Assembly: GCF_020085105.1 (NCBI RefSeq)
Contig: NC_058043.1
Location: 1,984,001 to 2,048,000, forward strand
Source: Siniperca chuatsi
Taxonomy: Eukaryota > Chordata > Actinopteri > Centrarchiformes > Sinipercidae
Reading direction: 5' to 3'
Length of the DNA: 64,000 nucleotides
Shown here: one piece after another, positions 45,601 through 56,934 of the stretch
Layout: each line of letters begins with the position of its first letter
Numbering within the stretch: position 1 is the stretch's first letter
Notes under the pieces: model-generated
The model's database searches: none
The model's input: only the letters and a program-made list of their open reading frames with translations
What the model was told of the DNA's origin: nothing
Translations under genes and position numbers: made by a program

Positions 45601-48030
45601 CGACAACAAACAGCATTTCAAGTCTCGACTTAAATTCCATTTCACTTGTTTGACGTTTTACATCATTCCCGGTATGATTGCATTATATATTATAACTGCA
45701 CCATAGTACAGTTTGGGGCATGACTGTCAATAATCATACAATGTAATTTGTGGATAAAAGACAAAAATCACTAACTACCCACACTATATGAACTTAGTGA
45801 CAAAAGCCAGCAATACCGTTTCCTTTTTCCATTGACAGAAATGTAACGCCACTACAACAATGAAAAGAAAACAGCCTATGGTATTAATCTAAATTTTTTA
45901 CTACTATGTGTTAGCAGCACCCTAACAAGAATACTCAAAAAGCACACACTTGCACTTTAACCAGAAGCTCCATCGCAGTATTTGCCGATCAATACTTTTA
46001 GTCCTGGCTGGAGGTGTGCTAGTATCCCGATTTTACTGTTTACCATGGTGAATCAACAACCTTATCACTGGCATCACCGTGATTATCATGAAGGCACCAC
46101 GAACACAACATGCTTCTGTCTAATAATACAGTTTTATTTTGATGAACCACTAGGAAGCAGCTTTTTACCAGTCAAACACACAGCAGGACCAGTGAAACTC
46201 TGGTTATGAGATGCTATGCTAACATTAGCTACTCGACCTACTGAAGTGGCGCTAGTTTATGGGTGCAGAGTCGTAACTTTTACCTGAGGAAGGTCTGAGG
46301 GCTGAAACTTTGTAAATAAAAGTGAGTACAACTATTAAAAACACCCAAAAGAAGGAAAACATGAACGGGTGCAAAGAATCTGAGCTACACAGACAGATCC
46401 AGTCAACGGTCGTAAACTTTAAAACCCTGCTTTTGTTTTTTTTATGTATTTGATGTTGGTCCAACAAAGCTGCAATATACAGTTCACTGTTCAGTTTGTT
46501 AGGTTTGATTAAATCTAAAAAGACAATCATGGTGTGAAGAATTTTTACTATATTTTAGCTCTAGCTGGAGTATTTTAAGAAAAAGTTTGATGACTTTCAT
46601 GATATTTTTGGCCACAATAATCGTAGCATTAAAAAAACGTGATACCAGCACATCAGCAGCTGTTGTCAAACTTTTCATTTCACAATTTCTTTCCTCAAAC
46701 AAACAAATAGATCAGTTTAATATAAAAAAAAATCCAGTTCACATATAGGTGACCATCACTCTCTACAAACAAACAAACACACGACCAAAAGGACTATCCC
46801 AGTCTGTAGAGTACTTACAAAGCGGTTTTCTTTGCCTTTAGCATCTCTGCAGCTCTTTGTGATGGCCTTCTCGATGTCTGCGCTGCTGAACTTTACGTCA
46901 TTGTCCTTTAGTGACTGGTAAAACTTCCCGAGGAAGGTCACACACACTGAAACGAAGACACAAAATAAAAACCACTTTCACCAACGCGGTGAAAATTAAC
47001 ACGAGCCATTGGACAAATGCTGTGCGATTTTTGCTGCGAGTGGTGCTTTGCAAGTCAGAAATTACAGTACAGTAACAGACGTTGATCCACTTCAGGCACT
47101 AATAAAGACCCGGTGGTGTTAATTTCCTGTCCCGAACACACAAACTGGTCTTTTCTTTATGTTGACGCCAACAAACATGATCTGCTTTTTTACAGCAAAT
47201 ACAAACAGACTTTTCTGACTGTTGAAGAGCAATTAAACAGATCATAATTCAAAAACTGTCAAACTGTTAACAGGGCGGGGGTTGGACTGTTGGTTGGGCA
47301 AAACAAGCAGTTTTAAAGATGCTACCTTTAACTCTGGGAAACTACAACACATATACCCTTTTAGTTTTATTTGTGGCATTTTACAGAAAAGGGATTAATC
47401 AAGAACATAATCAGCAGAGTAATATATTTATAATGCAGCTCTAAAATGATTATAATTTAACACTTTACTGGGGTTTCTGTTTCATGCATCCTCACAAATC
47501 ATGGTTGATTTAAATGTCTGTCTGCTAAACCTCAGGTGGCACGTGGGCTGTGGTGGGTGGTGGTGCATCTTCAGGTGGGGGGTGTCAGGTGGGCTGGTCT
47601 AAGGCTGGTTTGTATTCCCAGTCGCAGGATAATTAATAACTAAAAACGCTTTTTGTAAGCAGCAGCCTGGCGGCTCTGGGAGGATGCTTTTCCCTTTAAG
47701 AGTAGTGTGTGGAAACCAGTTAGCCTCACAAAAACATGTTACACTACCCCTAAAAAAAATAAAAATAACGGACTCCCGCCATTAATAGCTTTTTCTACAC
47801 TTTACAGAAAGCTCAAGACTCTGTGTCGACAATTTATTCTTCTTCTTCTTGTAATATTTAAAAAAAAAAAAAAAAAGTTGCTGAAGCCAGGCAGCCATTC
47901 AGCTGATGCTGTAAGCTAACCGAAGCTAGCAGGCTAACCTACCTTCACACTCTCCTTCTTTCAGGGCTTCACCGGAACCAGGCAGCAGAGCGAGCGCGAG
48001 AGCCAGCGACAACCCGCTTAAACACAACAT
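42687..48030 (-). CDS. manf: mesencephalic astrocyte-derived neurotrophic factor, 4 coding exons
   Basis: MANF is an ER-luminal and secreted protein of the unfolded-protein response that binds GRP78/BiP and protects stressed cells. Coding exons on the minus strand: 48,030-47,943; 46,946-46,819; 44,938-44,797; 42,871-42,687. Each junction has GT/AG borders and the frame closes (88+128+142+185 = 543 nt, 180 residues; human 182). Residues 1-22 are a signal peptide ([20 protein letters not shown]). The saposin-like N-domain follows with CEVCVTFL, KSC and CYYIGAT, then [20 protein letters not shown]. The C-terminal domain has the CKGC motif at 149-152 and ends RTDL, the KDEL-like ER-retention signal. 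All eight family cysteines are present. Intron 3 holds an L2-like LINE with a TTCC array. The gene lies upstream of RBM15B on the same strand. Confidence 0.97.
43085..43740 (+). mobile_element. degenerate L2-like LINE in MANF intron 3 (RT C-terminal part)
   Basis: Plus-strand frames carry [48 protein letters not shown] and [11 protein letters not shown], the end of a non-LTR reverse transcriptase of L2/CR1 type. The frame changes near 43,440. The matching 3' tail (TAAGTCGCTTTGGACAGAAG at about 44,640) lies on the far side of the TTCC array, so both belong to one element. Confidence 0.82.
43745..44595. repeat. ~850-bp (TTCC)n / CCTCCTCTTCC microsatellite
   Basis: Nearly pure pyrimidine on the plus strand: TTCC runs interrupted at irregular intervals by ACCTCCTCTTCC. 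It sits inside an L2-like LINE in MANF intron 3, so the MANF sense strand reads (GGAA)n. The 411-codon frame covering it is a repeat translation (FLPTSSS) and not a gene. Confidence 0.96.
44600..44690 (+). mobile_element. 3' tail of the L2-like LINE
   Basis: TAAGTCGCTTTGGACAGAAG then TGTCTGCCAAATGAATTTAA is the standard fish L2-type terminus (GTCGCTTTGGATAAAAGCG / CTGCTAAATGA), separated from its body by the TTCC array. Confidence 0.75.
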
Positions 48031-48360
48031 TTCGGCACGAATAACTCAGATGGATAAATCTTCAATCGCCGCTAAAAAGGAGAATACTTAGCTTTGCGTG
48101 TGTGATTCGTACTCATGAGTCGCTGCCGCTTCAGTACAGACGCCGGTAAAGCGAGCGCGCAGGCGTTCCTGATTGTACGTGCTTTCCACCGACACGTCAC
48201 ACTGTTGCGGCACCTTATTGGTCAAGAGGTCCGACTCTTCCTGTAGTCTTACACGCATTTTCTTCTGATTGGACGAAGACAGAACATTCCGGGAACAACG
48301 TCCAGTTGGCGCCGTCTGATTGGACCACATCCGCAACCCCGTGCTCTCAGGAAGTATTTG
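48031..48360 (-). promoter_or_regulatory. MANF promoter with ER-stress-type motifs
   Basis: ATTGGACCACA at 48,319-48,329 matches ERSE-II (ATTGG-N-CCACG) at all but the last base; the mammalian gene is known to respond to ER stress through ERSE-II. On the minus strand TGACGTGT (48,199-48,192) resembles the UPRE/XBP1-ATF6 core TGACGTGG. Two further inverted CCAAT boxes lie at 48,217-48,221 and 48,268-48,272. The transcription start is not determined. Confidence 0.55.
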
Positions 48361-49600
48361 CATTTAACTATGATATAAGAACTTAGTTTCATGTCGTAGT
48401 TGTTATTTTACCTTCACTTTGTTGAAAGAAAAGCCAACAGAGGACAGAGAAAGAGGACACATACGAAATAAAAGAAACTAGCAGAGAAAATGAGGAAAAA
48501 TAAATAATTTAAAAACAAATAAAAAATATAGCCAGATATATGTGATTCTAATGCAGTTTATAAGAGGATTTTAACTGATGTCACAGAGTTAAAATACCAT
48601 ATTCGGGTAAGTATCTCAGGCTTTTTATAGCTCTTTTGTTTTCTGACATTTTTAAAGGAGGTGAGACGAGTGACAACATCAGTGAGGTTGTTTTTGTTAG
48701 TTTGTAATGAAATGAAGTCTGGAGTTATTCAGAGAGCAGTAGAATGAGAATATTTGAACTGCGAAAGATGTAAATTGTAGAAAAGTTTGCAAACGTTTGT
48801 CAGTTCAAATGAGGTTAAATCATTTTCTTTTAAACTGAGTCAGACGTTTCATCCCTTCCTAAGTTTTTGCAGCTGCCAGGGCTGCAAAAACTTACAGGTC
48901 CTCCCCCATGCTGACATTTTGGGATAAATTACTCCTGGTGTCTCCCGTCAGTGCACACGTCACAAAACACTACAAATACAGACCAGAGCTTCCTGTGAAA
49001 GGCTTTATTTACACAGCACATTTCAAACACACAGAGGCAATTCAACGTGCTTCACACAGGCAAAGAAAAGCACTAGATAATAATAAGCAATACAAACCAG
49101 AATAAATCAATAAAGATATTTAAACTTAGGTAAATTGAGAGAGAACACATAAAATGAAAGAAGTACAGTCTCTGAGACTTGAGCAAGCCACTTCCCCGTG
49201 GGATAAATGTCTTCTCTCGAGAACATATAATATCTGTGGGAAAGATAACGGCAACTGAATGATTTATTGAATTAGTTCCATCTACCTTGATACTACTCCA
49301 TTAGTATAGAAAATTGTCCAGGTGTTGTATGGCAAAAACATATGTAGATAATGATTTACCCAACTGAAAAGCATTATATATATACTGTGTGTATATCTAT
49401 ATCTATATCTATATATAGATATGCAATCGGTCACACACCCTGGACAATCTTGTCTTAGCACTCAGATCTTTGAAATCGTATAAACACCTCAGAGTCGTAT
49501 TATTATTATTGTTATTCAGCTACTCATTGATTATGTTGTTCATATTGATTCACGGTTTCTTTTTGTTTGTAATGGAGTGAGTGTGTGGTTTAATACTTGC
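48361..49600. other. intergenic sequence with a LINE tail
   Basis: Mostly unassigned. About 48,990-49,090 (GAAAGGCTTTATTTACACAG, CAACGTGCTTCACACAGGCA) is a minus-strand LINE-type tail like that at 12.7 kb. Short (ATCTAT)n lies at about 49,396-49,420. Confidence 0.5.
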
Positions 49601-49645
49601 AGAGGTGGAAGAAGTACTCAGATATTTTACTTGAGTAAAAGCTGT
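49601..49645 (+). mobile_element. 5' stub of the AAGTAAAAGTA hAT-like MITE
   Basis: AGAGGTGGAAGAAGTACTCA then GATATTTTACTTGAGTAAAA is the first ~45 bp of the family at 31,712; the rest is absent. Confidence 0.65.
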
Positions 49646-49749
49646 GGCCTGTTATGTAACCGTGCCGCAGCACTGTGCTCCCCATTCAGACTCCACGCCC
49701 TTGGCCTACAAACGATGTCATTAATATGAAAACAAAACACATGTAATGG

Positions 49750-50335
49750 TATTATATATATATATATATATATGAAGCTTAGCCGCAGTAAGACAGAATA
49801 CAGGTGCGTCAATGAGAGGGACCCAGGTGGGACGGTGAGGTCACAGGGAGCAGAGGTGAAGAAGGTGCAGGACTTTAAGTACTTAGGGTCAACGGTTCAG
49901 AGCGATGGAGACTGTGGAGAAGAGGTGAAGAGGCGAGTGCAAGCAGGTTGGAGCGGGTGGAGAAAAGTGTCAGGTGTGTTGTGTGATAAAAGAGTCTCAG
50001 CAAGAATGAAAGGAAAGGTGTTGGAGACGGCGGTGAGACCAGCGATGCTGTACAGCTTAGAGACAGCGGGACTGAAGGAAAGACAAGAGGCAGAGCTGGA
50101 GGCAGCAGAGCTTAAGATGCTGAGGTCCTCTTTGGGAGGGACGAGGACGGACAGGATCAGGAATGTTTCGGAGATAAAGTCAGAGAGGCCAGATCGAGGT
50201 GGTTTGGACGTGTTCAGAGGAGAGACTGTGAATATATTGGTAGAAGGATGCTGAGGGTGGAGCTGCCAGGCAGGAGGTCTAGAGGAAGACCAGAGAGGAG
50301 GTTTATGGATGTAGTGAGAGAGGACATGAAGTTAA
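49750..50335 (+). mobile_element. RTE-like LINE fragment flanked by A/T microsatellites
   Basis: The frame at 49,772-50,254 shows VQDFKYLGSTVQSDGDCGEE, VQAGWSGWRKVSGVLCDKRV and AVRPAMLYSLETAGLKERQE, the region C-terminal to an RTE-type reverse transcriptase. Compared with the minus-strand copy at 23.8-24.2 kb, the shared part is nearly identical. This copy has a deletion of about 31 nt at about 50,163 that shifts the frame, and it lacks the last ~50 bp. A TA run lies immediately before it, and a TATATC tract directly after. Confidence 0.85.
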
Positions 50336-50466
50336 TTGGTGTGTATATATATATCTATATCTATATATATATAGATAGATATATATATATAGATAGATAT
50401 AGATATAGATAGATATATATATCTATATAGATATATATAGATATATCTATATAGATATATATATGT
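50336..50466. repeat. (TA/GATA)n microsatellite with self-complementary structure
   Basis: About 130 bp made only of TATA, TATC and GATA steps. Many segments such as ATCTATATAGAT are perfect palindromes, so hairpin or cruciform formation is possible. It ends about 55 bp before the first CRE of the OSER1 promoter. Confidence 0.9.
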
Positions 50467-50520
50467 GTGGCACATAACGGTGGACATGTTTTCCTGCACG
50501 GGGATGTAAACAGCAGAGGG

Positions 50521-50955
50521 TGACGTCAGCGTGAGGTGGGGTTCCCCCCCGCCCCCCCTCTCCTGCCGGTGACGTCAGCAGCGCCGCGCGCAGTTGCAGA
50601 GTCACTGCGCCTGGTTCGACTGTAAACAAGGGCGAAGAAAGAAAAGTCGCGATTTTAAGCTAACGTCGGGCCTTAACGTCCGCGCTGTTGGTCACAACAC
50701 CGATGTTAATTCGTTGAGTGATTTCTAGAGACGAGTCCAGCCATCCATGCGCAGGCTTATTATTATTTTTTTTAAATAAAAAGGCACAGGTCGTGTTTTC
50801 GCGGAGCCTTTCAAGCTAGCGGTAGCTTCCCAGTCAGTCCCTTTAGCTAGCATTAGCCTTAGCTGGCTACTCAACGTCCAAGGGCCTGTTGCGAGGGAAA
50901 CACCCTGTATGCCCTGGGCATATCTCTCTTTACTGCGACCAGGATATCCTTAACC
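50521..50955 (+). promoter_or_regulatory. OSER1 promoter and non-coding exon 1
   Basis: Two perfect CREs, TGACGTCA, lie at 50,521-50,528 and 50,570-50,577, 49 bp apart, in a G/C-rich stretch. GTAAACAA at 50,622-50,629 fits a FOXO/forkhead site. A splice donor (AACC|GTGAGT) at 50,955/50,956 probably ends a 5' UTR exon, and the next acceptor (TTTTTTAG) is at 51,540. The start site is inferred to lie at about 50,580-50,640. Confidence 0.6.
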
Positions 50956-51573
50956 GTGAGTATTACATCACTGTGTTTTTAAAAAGGTTTCTAAACTGTT
51001 TCTAAACGTTTAAAACGACGTCCTGCGGCCAGCTAGCCAGTTAGCTTAGCAGCCACAGTAACTAGCATTAGCTAACAGGGTGGGAGTGCTAATGAAATCC
51101 GCTGTTTACCAGCAGTGGTTGCTAATGTTGTCGTTTTTAAGGGATTATAACAGTTCATGTGGACTTGTGAGATAAACTCTCAACATAATTATATGTTCAT
51201 GTACAATTTAAACCACACCTTGTTTATTTTTTTTTTGGCTCCAGAAACATGTTTGTGGCACCGTCAGCTTGTCACTCACGTGATGTGTGGGAGACAGAAT
51301 TGAACAATTGATACATGAGCAAATTGCCAATCGATATGTCAGACAGAATCTCTGTTTTAATGTTCTTGTACAGTGGAAGTCAGTGTTATGTGAGTCTACC
51401 TGTCTGGGCTGTGTTGACTGTAACTGCTGCCACAACACAATGTTGTACATTTAACCTGCAAGACCAACTAGTAGCCCACAACTGCATGATAATCCACATT
51501 TCAGCGGTGACTTACTGTTGTGTGTTTGTGTGTTTTTTAGCTGGGTGGCTGGTCAGAGCGGCCTCCTCCCACC

Positions 51574-54500
51574 ATGGAGGCAGGAGGGAAGGACTGCGAA
51601 GAGGAGACACTGCAGACGGCCTTCAAGAAGCTGAGGGTTGACGCTGAGAGGTAAATAACAGCTAACTGACCGAACCACTGGCTTCTTTGGCTCTTGTTTT
51701 CTGTTGCTGTCATGTTCTGCGTGAAAAGTTTGTTGTTACCACATACTGCACATGCCGGCTGGTGCCATCATGGTAGATTTAACTCACTCTGCCGACGTTA
51801 CTCCCCCACTTCATTTATGAACCCATATTAGGAAGTGCTTATATTCTCCTCAGTAAAAAGCAAGACCGAACCAGTGACCCGCGCTTTATTGTTTCTGTTA
51901 TTGCATTTTGTTTTAATGTGTCATTATAAACCGCGATGGCACCTCACTTGTAAACCTGCGTGCAACACTTTTGAAGTGCTTTTGCCAAGAAATCCAAGCC
52001 CAAGAGATCCTGTAGAACTGGTTATATGCTGAAAATATAATCGTACAATTCCAATAAAATTAAAGGTTATAATCTGCAAAACTTAAACTAAACAACGTTT
52101 AGTTTAAGTTTTAACAGACGTCAGATGTTTTTTCTGTTCTGTGCTGTTATCAGCTGCTCCAACAGTACCCCCCAGCTTTGAAACAAAACACAGAGTAAAA
52201 GCCACAAGCCTTTGCTCCATGTAATCAATTTTACTGTCATAAATCTCCATTAAGTCCTCTATTGATGTTGAGAGGTAGGTGTGCGTTTGATTAGATGCTG
52301 AGGGCTTGGTGGTTGCTGGCACACTTGCTGCGATTAAAAGTTTTTTCTTTCCAGTTTACCCGGAGCTGTGAGTGTTTCGGAGGCGTTGGCTCCCCGAGTG
52401 GCATCACGCGCCTGTCTCGACACCAGCGGAGCGAAGCCCAAACTCGGCTGCCCGAAGGACAACTGGCATGGGTGAGTACGTCTTGTGAACAGGAGGTTTA
52501 ATTTAATTTTCAGGCTGTGAAGAAGTAGGCAGTGTTTAACGTATTTTTAATTGTCTTGTTTCAATGAAAATTTCGACGTGATGTAGTTAAGAGCTACATT
52601 TGCCAACTGAACACTCAGGCCTTCAGTGGAACACAACAAAGTGTTCAAACTCTACGTTTGGCCTTTCTTAACGTGCGGACCGGCTTATCTCAAAGCTTAA
52701 ACTAGTTTAGCCCAGCAGGACCAGACAGGTCTGGCAGAAAATACTTGTGAAAGTACTGAAAGCCTCTTTATGTTACGTGAAATTATGACCTGGCTGATAA
52801 AGTCTCGCCGTCCTCGAAAAATCAGGCTATTGACATTTTGTAAGGGGCACATAATTAGGGCCGCGCAATTAATCGCAATATTATCAAACTTGCAATGTGG
52901 CCAAGTGCAATATCCAAATCGCAGAAGCTGCGGTTTTTTGACAAAGGTAAAATGTGTGACAGAGCAGCTTTATGACGAAGTGCTGTAGAGCTGCAGAGAC
53001 GCCGACGCCGACAGACGTTGTTCTCCAGATGTAAGAAAACATGTTTGTTTGGTACAGACCAAAACAAATGTCACATCAACATGATTTTAATAGTTTGTTT
53101 CAGTGAAAAGGAAATTTGTGATGCAAAGTGACCATTCCCACTAATCGTGAATCATAACGCAATCTTAATATCTGTCAATATGATGGTTTTTTACCATATC
53201 GTGCAGCCGTACTCGTGATACATTTTAGACGTGAATTGTGATAAAAAATATTCTTCACAACATATACTGTACACTTTATGTTCCAACATCAGTTGTCTTA
53301 TTTTTATCTTTATATGGTAAAGTACAAAACACTAAGTTCTTACACACAGAAGAGATCATTTTATGTGCAATTTAAGCAGCCTGCTGATAAATAAGGCAGC
53401 ATGTAATTAGGAAATCATGACTCACAGGTATGTACCACGAATATGTTGTAAAGGCTTTTATATGCTGTAAAAAGTGACCTATGAGCTGTTTATGAGACAC
53501 CGGCAAAATCTGAAGCTGGAAATCAGCTTTTCTGAAGATGCACGTAAAGTCACCGACTCGTAATTAGCACTGGGAAGCTAATATATCCGCCTTGTTACTT
53601 TAATAATACAAAAGAGCCTGAAAACCAAACAAATACGAACGCGTCGCATCAGCCAAAGGCCGTCGGTCAGTGTAATTAAACCCAAATGTAATGAAAATGT
53701 TGTTTTACTGTCAGTATTTTAATACTCAGATGACCAACTCTGTATTCATACAACCGTCTTTAACATGGGCATCTTTTCCATCTCTACCATCCATCCGATA
53801 TGACGTTAACGCGACGTAAACACCTCTGCGAACCTACGCAGTGAAAATCTCAAGAACGTGTTGTGCGGCCCTGCGCGTCAGGCAAACCGATTGGTTGATT
53901 CGGTCCCGGTTGGGAGGTGGGGTCGAAATGGAGACCAAAACAAACGTAAACGTGCCGCGTAGAAGTATAAAAGAAACAGCCACTCAAATGTGCCATTTGT
54001 GCCAACGCGCCGCCCGGAGAAGCACAATTCCAGCTTTAGAGTCTCCGAGTACACCCAAATAACTGGTTCAGCTGCCTGACAACACAAACAGAAGAATATG
54101 TAAATGAGAACAATTATATTTGTGAATTTGGCTGCATTAAAACACAGTGACGGTGACCCGAGAGAGCGGGAGGAGGCTGAACGGGTTGGCCCTTGGCAGA
54201 GCAACCGGCTGTGCCTGTACACGTCCAGCCGACCGTGTGACGGGAAAGCTAAGACGACTTTCTGTTGCCTCCAACTTTCTCTGTAATCGCTCATTTTAAA
54301 TATCGGTACAGCCGATATTGTTGATGATGAAACTGCATTATTTTATGTGTCAGGTCTGCCCTTATACAACAGACAGTATATTGTATTGATCATAGATTGT
54401 GTTTTGCATTGTAGTTTCTTTTGAAGCCTCTCTACATTTTTGTTTTGTTGGGTTTAGTAAATGCATGCATAGTGTTCCTTTTCCACACAAGATCAGCCCA

Positions 54501-56080
54501 AAGAGTCCTTTCAGAACATATGATCATGCGATTGAAAAAACCTCAACACCTGAGTGTGGTTCCTAGATGGGAATCAGCTGCGATTTATATATTTGCATAA
54601 TTGCAATCAGCTGTTTCTCATTAGCAATGGAATAAAATACAGGGAATATATTTGTGTTTCAATTCACAATGTGAACAGCTGTTCGCTTTGACTTTAGCCT
54701 GTATAAGTTACGTTCAGAACACGATGTTATCTGTTCTGACATGCAGCGTGAAAGCATTTGTAAATTTGACTGTAAAATGACATTGTTTTGGTCACGGTTG
54801 AGCTTGTGTGTAAAAGAAGTTCAAGCATTTTAAATTGGTGTATGCATTTTGTATCAGAGCAACAAGACATGTGTTAATTGTACAGCCTACAAAGACGGAT
54901 GTTGTGCTAACCGTGTTAAGAGTTTAGGAAACTTGTTAAATAAATTGAAAAAAACTGTCATAGCGATTGTAAAAAAACTGTAATAATCAGGCGGGTTTGG
55001 TGTAGATGTGGTGTAATTAGCTCCAGAGAGCTTAAGATTATGATTACTACACAATTTTTCATGTTGTTTTTTCCCGTCATTATCTCTCCCCTTCCTTTCT
55101 CTTCTTGCCCTCCTCTTCCCTCCATCTTTAGCTGTATGAGGAAAACTTCGAGAGGAGCATCCAGAACCCAGCGGCGTCGGCGGTCCAAGTCCCCCATCCT
55201 CCACCCTCCGAAGTTCACCTACTGCAGCACCACTGCAGCCTCTGCACTGTCGACCCCTAGTGGCTGCCTGAAGCACCAGCGCCTGGCCATGCCTGAGCCT
55301 GTGGAGCCTCGTCCTGCAGTCGATGGAAGAACACCCTCCTCTGTAGCTGTCCCGGCCCAGAAAGAGCTCTCTTCTTCGGGCACTCCCGACCACATCTCCC
55401 CTCTGGTTTTTGGATCTTGTGCTGGGTACGAGACGCATATTGGAGCTGTGGTTTCCTCGCCATCCTTACGAGAGATCCCCACTGTTATTACTGCTGTTGC
55501 AACATCATCCAGGCAGGGTGGAGGAAGCTCCGGAGATGCCGCGTCGAGCGAGGAGAGTGGCCCAGAGAAAAGTGCCTGTGACGGAGCAGAGTCTGGAGCT
55601 GGAGCACCTCGGATATCCGGGCCTGCAGAAGCCGCTGACTTCCGAGCTTTATCCGAGCTCCACAGTAGCGGCTCCGCAGAAGGCCCCCGCGCTCCCTGCT
55701 CCTGTGGCTGGAGAAATAGTTCAGATTCCCAGGAAGAGAGCGGGCAAGGGGCTGAATCTCAGTGCCGGTGCCAGTCCAATCATCAGGGCTGGCATGGCGT
55801 GGAGGTGTACTCCTTCACGGGGCTCCGCAATGTCATCTCCGAGTGCGAGAGGAGCCTGCCGAGCCACGAGGACCCCACCAGAACACTCAGCACCAACACT
55901 AATGCTGCCGCAGCTTCGTCACCTTCATCGTCGTCGTCGTCTGGCTCCCCTCGCTCGTGTTCGGAGCAGGCGCGAGCCTACGTCGACGACATCACGATAG
56001 AGGACCTTTCTGGCTACATGGAGTATTATCTCTACATCCCCAAGAAGATGTCACACATGGCTGAGATGATGTACACTTAA
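51574..56080 (+). CDS. oser1: oxidative stress-responsive serine-rich protein 1, 3 coding exons
   Basis: OSER1 (human C20orf111) is a small Ser-rich nuclear protein induced by oxidative stress; it has been reported as a FOXO target. Its biochemical role is poorly known. Coding exons: 51,574-51,650, 52,355-52,471 and 55,132-56,080, all with GT/AG borders; 77+117+949 = 1,143 nt, 380 residues (human about 292). Start ATG at 51,574 in CACCATGG context. Conserved features: ETLQTAFKKLRVDAE at the N-terminus, RTQRRRRSKSPILHPPKF at about 76-93 (spanning a basic NLS-like run), CSCGWRN/CRCQSN and WHGVEVYSFTGL in the middle, and an invariant C-terminus (EDLSGYMEYYLYIPKK, ending AEMMYT). The extra length is a Ser/Ala/Glu-rich middle region. 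A hAT MITE sits in the 2.66-kb intron before the last exon. The transcript is divergent from MANF. Confidence 0.96.
52856..53211. mobile_element. ~356-bp hAT-like MITE in OSER1 intron
   Basis: Starts TAGGGCCGCGCAATTAATCG and ends ATATCGTGCAGCCGTA; the ends are degenerate inverted repeats of the TAGGGCTGCACGAT type known in fish. The flanking 8-mers (CACATAAT, CTCGTGAT) agree at 5 of 8 positions only. Confidence 0.7.
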
Positions 56081-56590
56081 AAAAAAAAAGTAAAATAAAT
56101 ATATAATTATAATATCATAAGGAAATAATAAGGTAAAGAGGTTTTTTTTTTCTGTTGTTTAGGGAAAAGGTGGCCTTGAAGGAATGTCAGTAGTGGGTAG
56201 AAGAATGGATCAGGCATGAAAGTTGTAATTAAAATACACAACGTTAACTGATTTTAACCCAGGTTGAAATGTTTCCATTCCCCCGCCCCCCCCCTGTTTG
56301 AGCTTTCCCCTCATTTTACTAAAACTGACAGAAACTAATTACGACAGCTATTTCTCATTTGTTTTCGACTTCCACCCTCCTTACACGGACTTTTGTTTTC
56401 AAATTTAATTTTCAGTTTACAAATGAAGTTGCCAAAGCTCTTGGCGCGGGGTCTTGCAGGAGGAGGAGGTGGTGGTAATCGTAGGAACATGCAGACTTGT
56501 AATGCCAAGCGTTTGTGGTGTTGTGACCTTGAAAAGTCGCCTGTCTGGATTTCATTTCACTCAATAAAGAAGCAAAACTGCGTTTGTTGG
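56081..56590 (+). terminator. OSER1 3' UTR with poly(A) signal
   Basis: AATAAA at 56,563-56,568, about 485 bp after the stop codon, followed by a TGTTGGAAATGTTGT-type G/T-rich downstream element. It gives a plausible transcript end near 56,585. The 110-codon frame at 56,393-56,725 is not supported as a gene. Confidence 0.6.
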
Positions 56591-56934
56591 AAATGTTGTC
56601 ATTGTCTCTTCAGTCAAAGCAGATCCACAAGTAACGCACGACAGCTCCTACGCTGGTGTCTTACTTGTAGTTGTGAATCTTTGGCAGCAGTCCCCTCGTT
56701 TTCTCTGGTTCACGCTGGGAGTTAAGACGTAGCGAAAGAACGAAACAGTAAAAATGTGGCTGCAATAATAAAAAAAAAACATCCTTTTTTTTAAAGCAAT
56801 AAGATGCTGAGATCGACAGTTAATTCTTCACATGGGACGTGACAGCTGTCTGTTTCCAATCACGTGATCTTGTCTGCCCACTAGCCCAAACTACACACCT
56901 TTATTTTTATATACGAGCCCCAAACCGAAAAGAT

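Noticed and set aside
54887-55482. Minus-strand frames of 68-183 codons
   Set aside because: Antisense of OSER1 exon 4; no family motif.
55410-56000. 196-codon plus-strand frame
   Set aside because: Alternative frame of the OSER1 last exon; the conserved C-terminus is in the other frame.
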